Source: Candidatus Saccharibacteria bacterium CG_4_10_14_0_2_um_filter_52_9 (GTDB taxonomy: Bacteria > Actinomycetota > Acidimicrobiia > Acidimicrobiales > RAAP-2). From it: 64,000 nucleotides of DNA. Position numbers and translations under genes: made by a program. The stretch covers positions 86,983 through 150,982 of the forward strand of contig CAJCJA010000022.1 of assembly GCA_903970515.1 (NCBI GenBank), in the 5' to 3' direction. Below the pieces are notes generated by a model. It had not been told where the DNA came from. It saw only the letters and a list, made by a program, of their open reading frames with translations, and did no database searches. How positions within the stretch are numbered: the stretch's first letter is position 1; each line of letters opens with the position of its first letter. Below are positions 58,111-64,000 of the stretch, in pieces.

Positions 58111-59378
58111 ATCAATTCCTCCGCCCGCTCGAGTTGGGGAATCGTCGCGTAACGGCGCGACTCGAGTGATCCCTTGCACGCGTCGCCCTGGACGTGTCGG
58201 GCGACATCCTTTGAGAAGACCTCGAGCGCCGATCGCACGAATTGCACGACACCGTCAGGGTGGTGGCACGCACCGCGACCTTTGATCGTCGCACAGCGTT
58301 CCTCGAGTTGTTGGAGTGCTTGTTTCGCGTCGCGCGTCGGTCGCGCGACGTGGTTGAGCCCGTCGGCGAGCGCGGGTAGTCCGAACGCGCACGGACCGCA
58401 CTGTCGCGCACTTTCGTTCGCCATCCACTGGACGACGCGTTGGGTCTCGACGATGCCGCACGCCTTGCGAGGAAGTACCACCAACACCCCGGCGCCGACG
58501 CTGACGCCGAACGCGGCGAGTTCCTCGTTGCAGTAGGGCACATCGAGGTGTTCGCCGCTCAGCCAACTGCCACCGTAGCCACCGAGGAGCACCGCTTGGG
58601 GATCGGTGTCGGCGTCGGCGAATGCGAGGATGGTTCGAATCGGGGTGCCGAGTTCGGTCTCCATCACGTTGGGGTGGTTCACCGCGCCGCTCACCGACAC
58701 GAGCGTGCTGCCCGGACTGATCGAGGTGCCGAGCCCTCGGTACCACGCGGCGCCGAAGCGACCAATGAGCGCGACGTTGGCGAGCGTCTCCGCGTTCTCG
58801 ACGAGGACGGGCGCGTGAGCGATGCGCAACACGTGCGGGCGCGTTCGACGATACTGCGGCAGTGATTCGTTGTCGTCCAACCAGTGGGTGAGTGCGGATT
58901 CCTCACCCGCGACGTAGCGCTGTGGGGGAGTGTGCAGATCAAGCTTGGGTCCTCGAAGGCTTCGGCGGGCTCGTTCGTGGATCGCTCGCTCCATGGCGTT
59001 GATGCCGGCGCGATTGTCACGAGCGACGCAGACGGCGATGTTCTTCGCCCCCACGAGTCCGGCGAGATACTCGGCACCATCGAGGATGAGGTGCGGGTGC
59101 GCATTCAACAGGGTCTGGTCCTTGTGGGACGCGGGTTCGCCCTCCATCGCGTTGACGACGACATATTTATGCAGCGAACGCTGGTCGTGGATGAAACGCG
59201 CTTTCACCGAGGTGGGAAATCCCGCGCCACCGCGTCCCGTGAGACCCGACGCGTCGAGTTCGTCGACCAACGAGCCAACCTTCGTCGTGGCGGCGAATGT
59301 CTGCTCGTGCTGGGCGAGCGACAGCGGGCGCGATCCGGCGTCGTGCATCAATCGCGGGAGCGTCGAGGACGCAATCAC
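58101..59378 (-). CDS. NuoF-like NADH-dependent flavoprotein (NADH:quinone oxidoreductase 51-kDa-like)
   Basis: A protein of 425 residues related to NuoF/HoxF. The FMN and NADH site is GLTGRGGAGFPTSVKARF with YVVVNAMEGEPASHKD. A SLBB-like region follows, then an iron-sulfur end. In NuoF the cluster uses SCGKCTPC plus a later Cys; here the segment reads SARQCGPC with GACHHPDG, so only three of four ligands remain (first Cys is Ala). It probably takes electrons from NADH or the ferredoxin. GTG start, preceded by AAAGG, overlaps the upstream stop; a much longer frame through the upstream gene is rejected. Confidence 0.83.
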   Translation of the reverse strand: MIASSTLPRLMHDAGSRPLSLAQHEQTFAATTKVGSLVDELDASGLTGRGGAGFPTSVKARFIHDQRSLHKYVVVNAMEGEPASHKDQTLLNAHPHLILDGAEYLAGLVGAKNIAVCVARDNRAGINAMERAIHERARRSLRGPKLDLHTPPQRYVAGEESALTHWLDDNESLPQYRRTRPHVLRIAHAPVLVENAETLANVALIGRFGAAWYRGLGTSISPGSTLVSVSGAVNHPNVMETELGTPIRTILAFADADTDPQAVLLGGYGGSWLSGEHLDVPYCNEELAAFGVSVGAGVLVVLPRKACGIVETQRVVQWMANESARQCGPCAFGLPALADGLNHVARPTRDAKQALQQLEERCATIKGRGACHHPDGVVQFVRSALEVFSKDVARHVQGDACKGSLESRRYATIPQLERAEELIWE

Positions 59379-60025
59379 CGCGTTGCCTTTCTTGACGGTC
59401 GAGCCGCACTCGGAAAGGCGCGCTCCCCTGGCGCGCGAGGCGCTGGTGACGCCGCCGCGAGGGGCGAGAGTGCCGTGCGACCTGACGCCCGAGTGGGGCG
59501 CCCGAGGAAACGCCATATCGCCGCCGCGACACCCACGGCCGCGCACGCAATCACGACCACCAGCCCAATACCCGAACGTGCGTCGGTCCCGGTGAGGAAT
59601 CCGTGTACGACCGCCGTCGCGAAGGCGATCCAACTGAACCAGTGGATGAAGCGCCACGACCGATTCGCGATATGCAACTTCAAGAGACTCGAGATCCACA
59701 CCGCGAGAATGAGGTCGAAGGCAATGGCTCCGAGCGCCACGTCGAGGCGCTTGTACTGCGAGGTCATGGGGATGACGGCCGAGATGAACCCCGTCGAGAC
59801 GTAACTGTCGAGCACGGTCGTGAGAATGTGGATGACGAGAAAGATCATCGCGACGATCGAGAGGGAGCGGTGCAACTCGTTGAGTTCGAATCGCCCGACG
59901 ATGGTGCCGCCGATGCGATTGGCGACGAACGTGCCGAGTGACACGACCACGGTGAACAGCACCAGCGCGACGAGCCCCGTCGCGCGCGCGGTGTACCAAA
60001 GATAGGGCGTGGTGAGTGCGATCAC
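59375..60025 (-). CDS. Ferric-reductase-like transmembrane heme protein
   Basis: A protein of 216 residues with five or six helices. Two histidine pairs are placed to bind two b hemes: His52 and His66 in ELNELHRSLSIVAM and LVIHILTT, then His128 and His141 in RFIHWFSWIA and VVHGFLTG. This resembles the ferric-reductase-like (FRE/NOX-type) domain without flavin domains. It likely moves electrons across the membrane between NuoF-like/ferredoxin and an external flavin. GTG start at 60025 overlaps the apbE stop, GTGA. Confidence 0.83.
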   Translation of the reverse strand: MIALTTPYLWYTARATGLVALVLFTVVVSLGTFVANRIGGTIVGRFELNELHRSLSIVAMIFLVIHILTTVLDSYVSTGFISAVIPMTSQYKRLDVALGAIAFDLILAVWISSLLKLHIANRSWRFIHWFSWIAFATAVVHGFLTGTDARSGIGLVVVIACAAVGVAAAIWRFLGRPTRASGRTALSPLAAASPAPRAPGERAFPSAARPSRKATR

Positions 60026-60933
60026 GCGCTCAACGTCTCTTGGGGCCATCCGCCGACGAATTCGACGCTCCCGTCGTGCCGCACGAGTCGAGCGGACCAT
60101 CCCGCTTGGGCGACGTGATAGCTCGCGTCCTCGCCCCACAGCAGTGACGCCGTAGCGAACGCGTTCGCCGTCACACAGTCCTGCGCGCTCACCGTCGCTG
60201 TCGCGTAGGGTCCTTCGGCGCAGACGCCGGTGCGCGGGTCGATGATGTGGTGCATGATTCGCCCGCCCGCCCGCCACGTGCGCGCCGTGCATGAGGACGT
60301 CGCAATGCCACCCGAAGTGAGGCTCACGCGCGGTTCCTTGCCCGTGAGGTGCAGAGAATCGCTGACGCCCACCACCCATGGGCCACTTGGTCCGCGGCCG
60401 TGTAGGGCGACGTCGCCACCAATCTCGACGACGATCCCGCCACGCTCGCGCAGTTCGCTCACGACGAGATCAGCCACGAGCGCCTTGGCGCTCGCACCCA
60501 GGTCGAGTTCGCACCCGCGCTCGAGCGTGAGGAGCCTCGTGTCCTCGTCGAAGGAGATGGCCTCAATCCCGGGGGTGGGTCTGCTCGAAGTCACGTCAAT
60601 GGCGGCGCTCGCGAGTTCGTCGAAGTCCCGGTCGTAGCCAAGTGCTCGAAGCGCCACGAGGGTAGTGGGGTCGCACAACCCATTCGTCACCGAAGCGCTG
60701 CGCAGTGCCGCTTGGAGACACCGAGCCATCGTCTCGCTCACCTCGAACGTCGTCGCGGGTTGGGCGTTGATACGTGAGATCTCTGAATCGGGGCGGAATC
60801 GATTACACGCCTCGTCCACCCGGTCGAGCCAGTACCAAAGTCGCGAGCACGCGAACTCGGCGTCGCGTTCGTGTTGCGTGGCGAGTGAACCCGTGACGCC
60901 CCATACGTCAAATCGCATCGCTAACTCAGTCAC
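60022..60933 (-). CDS. apbE: FAD:protein FMN transferase (ApbE)
   Basis: A protein of 303 residues. Family blocks are DACNRFRPDSEISRIN-like (DEACNRFRPDSEISRI), CELDLGASAKALVADLV, GGIVVEIGGDVALHGR, and HHIIDPRTGVCAEGPYATATV. ApbE moves FMN from FAD onto a threonine of extracytoplasmic redox proteins with Mg. No export signal is evident here; location is uncertain, and family members act outside the membrane. It sits between a Thr-rich membrane-anchored protein and the heme protein, coupled to both. Confidence 0.88.
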   Translation of the reverse strand: MTELAMRFDVWGVTGSLATQHERDAEFACSRLWYWLDRVDEACNRFRPDSEISRINAQPATTFEVSETMARCLQAALRSASVTNGLCDPTTLVALRALGYDRDFDELASAAIDVTSSRPTPGIEAISFDEDTRLLTLERGCELDLGASAKALVADLVVSELRERGGIVVEIGGDVALHGRGPSGPWVVGVSDSLHLTGKEPRVSLTSGGIATSSCTARTWRAGGRIMHHIIDPRTGVCAEGPYATATVSAQDCVTANAFATASLLWGEDASYHVAQAGWSARLVRHDGSVEFVGGWPQETLSA

Positions 60934-61303
60934 AGGTCGTTTGCCCCGACGGTGCGCTCGTGCACACGGTGGTCGTCGTGACCGGAACGGTCGTCGGAGT
61001 CGTGTACGTCGTGGTCGTGGTTGACGTCGTCGGCGTCGCGGAGCCGCCCGAGGTGCCGGGGGTGCCGCTCGACTTCACCGTGGTTGTCGTCGACCTCGTC
61101 GTCGTGGTCGTTGACGTTGGGGGGACCGTCGTCGACGTCGTCGGGGTGACGCTCGTCGTGTGGTCGGGTTTCGCCGACGCCGCCGCGTAAGCGACGAAGA
61201 GACCGGACGCAACCCCTGAGCCCAGCAGAATGGTGCGGGTCACGTTGCGTACTCGGGCGAAGCGCCGGTCGCGCTGGTTGGGTGTGCGAAGTGGGGCAGT
61301 CAT
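60926..61303 (-). CDS. Thr-rich membrane-anchored protein
   Basis: A protein of 125 residues. A basic N terminus (QRDRRFARVRNVTR) precedes one hydrophobic segment (about 24-44) and then a low-complexity Thr/Ser/Pro tail encoded by ACG/ACC repeats, including SSGTPGTSGGSATP, ending in two cysteines (VCTSAPSGQTTCD). It overlaps apbE by eight bases and so is co-translated. Its place and Thr content make it a candidate flavin or glycan acceptor, but the usual DxxSGAT-type flavinylation motif is not present; the nearest is GGSATP. Function unknown. Confidence 0.6.
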   Translation of the reverse strand: MTAPLRTPNQRDRRFARVRNVTRTILLGSGVASGLFVAYAAASAKPDHTTSVTPTTSTTVPPTSTTTTTRSTTTTVKSSGTPGTSGGSATPTTSTTTTTYTTPTTVPVTTTTVCTSAPSGQTTCD

Positions 61304-61380
61304 CTCAAGTTGTCCTACCAGCCTGTCACTGACGACTAAACGCCAGGCAATGTAATCCTAAGAAAACGCGAAATTTAGTG

Positions 61381-62736
61381 TTACTCGCTCGTGTCGTCGT
61401 TCGGTGCCGGAAAGACAATTCGGAAGCGTGCGCCACCTAGCTGGGGATCGCGGTCGACTGTTACGGAGCCGTGGAATTCGTGCACCACCTGGGCCACGAT
61501 TGAGAGTCCGAGCCCCGAACCCGGCAACGACCGCGACGACGCCGAACGCCAGAAACGGTCAAAGACGAAGGGGACGTCGGCCTCACTGATGCCGGGTCCG
61601 CTGTCACTGACACTGACGGTGGCGTGGGAAGAGGTGACCACAATCCGACCACCGGGAGGCGTGAACTTGACCGCGTTGGTCAAGAGATTCGAGATCGCGC
61701 GCACCAGGCGGTCGCGTCGTCCCTCGACGTTGGACGGCTCGACGACCGATTCGATGGTGATGTCCTTGATGCGCGCGTAGGTGCGTGCGGTGTCAACGCA
61801 CTCGTCAACGCACTCGTCGAGACGAAGCGTGACGACGGCTCCTTCGCTACGCTCACCGCGCGCAAGTTCGCCCAGGTCGGCCACCAGTGACGCCAACTCG
61901 TCGACCTGAGTGATCATGTCGTCGGTGAGCTGCGTCAGGTCATCGGGTTCGAGTTCGTTCGCTCGCGAGAGCACCTGGGCGTTCGTGCGAAGCGACGTCA
62001 ACGGTGTTCGCAACTCGTGACTGGCGTCGAGGACGAGTTGACGTTGGAGTTGCTGGCTCGATTCCACAGACGTCAAGAGTCGGTTGAACACGCGGCGAAG
62101 CCGCCCGAGTTCGTCGATGTCCCCCTCCTTCAGTCGATAACCCATGTCGTTCGTTTCGGCGATGGTTTCAATCTCGTCGGTCACTTCGACGAGGGGACGC
62201 AACGCCGCTCGTGCGAGCAAGAAGCCGAGTGCGAGGGCAAGCAAGAGTCCCGCCGCCGCGACGATCAAGAGCTTTCGCACGAGGTTACGAAGTTCGTTCA
62301 CTTGTCCGGTGACGTTAACGACGAAGAGCTGGGCGGACGTCGTTTTGACTTCGCAAAGTCCCGTCGAGCAGCTGACGACGGTATCGGCGGGTAAGCCAAT
62401 GATGAGTTCTCGGTACGACTGATTACCGATCAGCACCGTGCGAAGGTTGTGTCCCGATTTGCCCTTCGCGTACGAACGAATCACCGAATCGATTGGTACG
62501 CCGCTCGATGGCACGGTTTGACCGCTCGCGAGTACGAGTTCGGTGTAAGAACCGGTGAACCTCGCGTCGTCACCGCCGGGATCGTTCGAGGGATTGTGTG
62601 CTGCTTGCAAGAGCGATTGGTCGACGGCGCTCAGCAGAGCGCTACGCACCGTGATGAACGAAGCGAAACAGGCGAGCACCACGGCAAGCGCGGCGGCACA
62701 GACTGTGGCGCTGATGACGCGACTACGAAACGTCAC
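61381..62736 (-). CDS. Sensor histidine kinase (MprB-like)
   Basis: A protein of 451 residues. Transmembrane helix 1 (about 8-30) is followed by an extracytoplasmic sensor region of about 125 residues with two cysteines (VSCSTGLCEV, Cys123 and Cys128), then helix 2, HAMP (RPLVEVTDEIE), the HisKA box DASHELRTPLTSLR with His240, and an HATPase_c with NLLTNAVKF, DSGPGI and GSGLGLSIV. It senses an envelope signal; the cysteine pair hints at redox. The GTG at 62736 overlaps the response-regulator stop. Confidence 0.9.
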   Translation of the reverse strand: MTFRSRVISATVCAAALAVVLACFASFITVRSALLSAVDQSLLQAAHNPSNDPGGDDARFTGSYTELVLASGQTVPSSGVPIDSVIRSYAKGKSGHNLRTVLIGNQSYRELIIGLPADTVVSCSTGLCEVKTTSAQLFVVNVTGQVNELRNLVRKLLIVAAAGLLLALALGFLLARAALRPLVEVTDEIETIAETNDMGYRLKEGDIDELGRLRRVFNRLLTSVESSQQLQRQLVLDASHELRTPLTSLRTNAQVLSRANELEPDDLTQLTDDMITQVDELASLVADLGELARGERSEGAVVTLRLDECVDECVDTARTYARIKDITIESVVEPSNVEGRRDRLVRAISNLLTNAVKFTPPGGRIVVTSSHATVSVSDSGPGISEADVPFVFDRFWRSASSRSLPGSGLGLSIVAQVVHEFHGSVTVDRDPQLGGARFRIVFPAPNDDTSE

Positions 62737-63434
62737 GACGTGCGAAGCGCGTAGCCCACTCCACGTACGGTTTGGATCAATCGAGCTTCGTTCTCCTCTT
62801 CGAGTTTTCGGCGAAGATAGCCAATGTAGACCGCGAGCGAGTTGGTTCCCGAGTCGAAGTTGTACCCCCACACGAGGTCGAGGATCTGATCGCGCGTGAG
62901 CACTTGACGGGGGTGTTGGAGGAACAGCTCGAGCAAGTCGAACTCGATCTTGGTCAGTTCGATCTTCCTCGTCGCCCGGTGCACGTCGCGCGTGTTCGGA
63001 TTGAGCGTCAGGTCTTCGAAGCGCAGCACCGTCTCGTCGCCTTCGGTGACGTTGCGCCGACGAAGCAAGGCGCGAAGTCGCGCGAGGAGTTCGGCCAAGT
63101 CGAAGGGCTTGACGAGATAGTCATCGGCTCCGACGTCCAGACCTTCCACGCGGTCGTTGACCGCGTCGCGGGCGGTGAGCATCAAGATGGGAGTCGAATC
63201 CCCGGCGCGCCGGATGCGGCGACAAATCTCGAGACCGTCGATGTCGGGGAGCTGAAGATCGAGCACGATGGCGTCGGGAGCGCGCAGTTGAATGGACTTA
63301 AGGGCGCTGGTGCCGTCTTCGAACATGTCGACCTCGTAGTTTTCCATTCGCAGTGCGCGTCCGAGGGCGGTGCGAATGGCGCCATCGTCGTCGACGATGG
63401 CGATGTACGAAGTGGGAGTGTGAACGCTAGGCAC
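62733..63434 (-). CDS. OmpR-family response regulator (MprA-like)
   Basis: A protein of 233 residues. The receiver domain has acidic residues IVDDDGAIRTAL, phospho-acceptor Asp59 in IVLDLQLPDIDG, and Lys in LVKPFD. The C-terminal winged helix has LTKIEFDLLELFLQHPRQVLTRDQIL and IQTVRGVGYAL. It is the first gene of the minus-strand cluster and is coupled to the kinase (GTGA). It probably controls the redox genes that follow, a reading from position only. Confidence 0.92.
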   Translation of the reverse strand: MPSVHTPTSYIAIVDDDGAIRTALGRALRMENYEVDMFEDGTSALKSIQLRAPDAIVLDLQLPDIDGLEICRRIRRAGDSTPILMLTARDAVNDRVEGLDVGADDYLVKPFDLAELLARLRALLRRRNVTEGDETVLRFEDLTLNPNTRDVHRATRKIELTKIEFDLLELFLQHPRQVLTRDQILDLVWGYNFDSGTNSLAVYIGYLRRKLEEENEARLIQTVRGVGYALRTS

Positions 63435-63541
63435 GTGGGCGCTTTCTGTGGACTGGTCTACAGGCTCTAGTGTTACTGGTTGTCATTAACCTTCTCCAGT
63501 CATTCGCTAAGAATCTCCGAAGATTGTTACGGTACACGCAG

Positions 63542-63617
63542 TGGCGGGTAGTTCAATTGGCAGAACGCCGGACTTTGAATCCGTAGGTTGGAGGTTCGAG
63601 CCCTCCCCCGCCAGCCA
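63542..63617 (+). tRNA. tRNA-Gln (anticodon TTG)
   Basis: The acceptor TGGCGGG (63542-63548) pairs with CCCGCCA (63607-63613). The anticodon loop CTTTGAA carries TTG, the T arm is GGAGG-TTCGAGC-CCTCC, G is the discriminator (63614), and CCA is encoded (63615-63617). The first pair is T-A, typical of tRNA-Gln. The first anticodon-stem pair is a C-T mismatch. It reads CAA. Confidence 0.95.
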
Positions 63618-63625
63618 ACTCATCC

Positions 63626-64000
63626 TCAGAGACAGACTTCTTCGAGCAACCGGGCGAGTTCGACCGGCTGGTCCCCCTGGATGGAGTGCCCGGCGTTCTC
63701 GACATGGATAATGGTCGCGGTCGGTTGACGCCGGAGGAGTTCCGCTTCGTCAGCGTCGTCGACGACGGAGCCAGCCGCCATGCCACGAATCAAGGTGACG
63801 GGCATCGTGAGACTGCCCACCAGGTCCCACAGATTGTGAGGCCCGGGCGCGGCGAGGACCGACGGCGTGTGCTGTTGATGACGCCACACCCAACTCCCAT
63901 CGGGACGTTGTACCGCGTTGTGGAGAATGCCGCGTCGCAGGGATGACTCCGAACGCGTGGGGTTGTGTTCGACGGTTCGCGCCAACAGTTCGTCAAAGTT
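63626..64000 (-). CDS. Alpha/beta hydrolase (5' truncated)
   Basis: The frame enters from beyond the window and ends at 63626, leaving about 124 C-terminal residues. Visible are TMPVTLIRGMAAGSVVDDADE, which should hold the acid region after the last core strand, and IIHVENAGHSIQGDQP with the catalytic His. These are the end of an alpha/beta-hydrolase domain. The nucleophile elbow lies outside the window. Substrate unknown. It converges on tRNA-Gln. Confidence 0.72.
   Translation of the reverse strand, partial: NFDELLARTVEHNPTRSESSLRRGILHNAVQRPDGSWVWRHQQHTPSVLAAPGPHNLWDLVGSLTMPVTLIRGMAAGSVVDDADEAELLRRQPTATIIHVENAGHSIQGDQPVELARLLEEVCL

Noticed and set aside
59379..59999. N-terminal extension of the NuoF-like frame
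   Set aside because: It overlaps the heme-protein gene in another frame, is Arg/His-rich without any fold pattern, and the GTG at 59378 has a ribosome site and a GTGA junction.
63553..63786. Minus-strand frame overlapping tRNA-Gln
   Set aside because: It runs through the tRNA and antisense to the truncated hydrolase in another frame; a GGGLEPPTYGFKVRRSAN-like end is a familiar artefact of translating tRNA sequence.

Overview
This window is a gene-dense bacterial chromosome segment of moderately high GC, with no rRNA, no insertion sequence, no prophage and no CRISPR array. The content points to Actinomycetota: an F420/PPOX-type oxidoreductase, MprAB-like and FadE-like genes, GTGA/ATGA translational coupling, and two tiny ribosomal proteins (bL37 and bS22) described from actinobacterial ribosomes. 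A deep lineage such as Acidimicrobiia fits the mixture best, but that placement is inference from gene content and not a phylogeny.

Left part (1-17.8 kb). A truncated SDR epimerase and tRNA-Arg(CCT) lead into a compact operon at 3.0-7.1 kb: a phosphosulfolactate synthase (ComA) family enzyme, a VOC protein, an AMP-forming acyl ligase and a membrane acyltransferase-3. Two paralogous secreted SGNH-like proteins flank it in opposite orientations. This is the best candidate for an undescribed pathway. Next come a purine salvage pair (phosphoribosyltransferase, guanine deaminase), a copper/cytochrome-oxidase assembly set (CtaG, a membrane-Sco fusion, a pentapeptide lipoprotein), a DD-carboxypeptidase, a drug-type MFS pump and a neocarzinostatin-like secreted protein.

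Middle part (18-41 kb). An NCS1 nucleobase transporter, an ADP-ribosylglycohydrolase and a PfkB kinase recall the E. coli yegTUV arrangement. A sulfatase and haloalkane dehalogenase follow. Thymidine kinase and phosphofructokinase come next, then the pstSCAB phosphate ABC transporter behind a direct-repeat PHO-box-like element. After that are an amidase, a GNAT, a beta-carbonic anhydrase, a cytochrome P450, a NifU-like protein, a MarR-MFS pair with a visible operator, and an acyl-CoA dehydrogenase.

Right part (41-64 kb). A translationally coupled glycosyltransferase / methyltransferase / toroid-protein set is met by a second methyltransferase on the other strand. Further along are a GDT1-like cation transporter, aminopeptidase N, an adenosine-kinase-like PfkB protein and a second CtaG. 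The housekeeping run rsmI-metG-tatD-X-ksgA-ispE carries a PASTA/RlpA-like secreted protein in the slot that rpfB occupies in mycobacteria. The window closes with a minus-strand cluster: response regulator, histidine kinase, Thr-rich membrane-anchored protein, ApbE flavinyltransferase, a b-type-heme membrane protein, a NuoF-like flavoprotein and a ferredoxin. It looks like an extracytoplasmic flavin-based electron-transfer module. tRNA-Gln(TTG) and a truncated alpha/beta hydrolase end the window.
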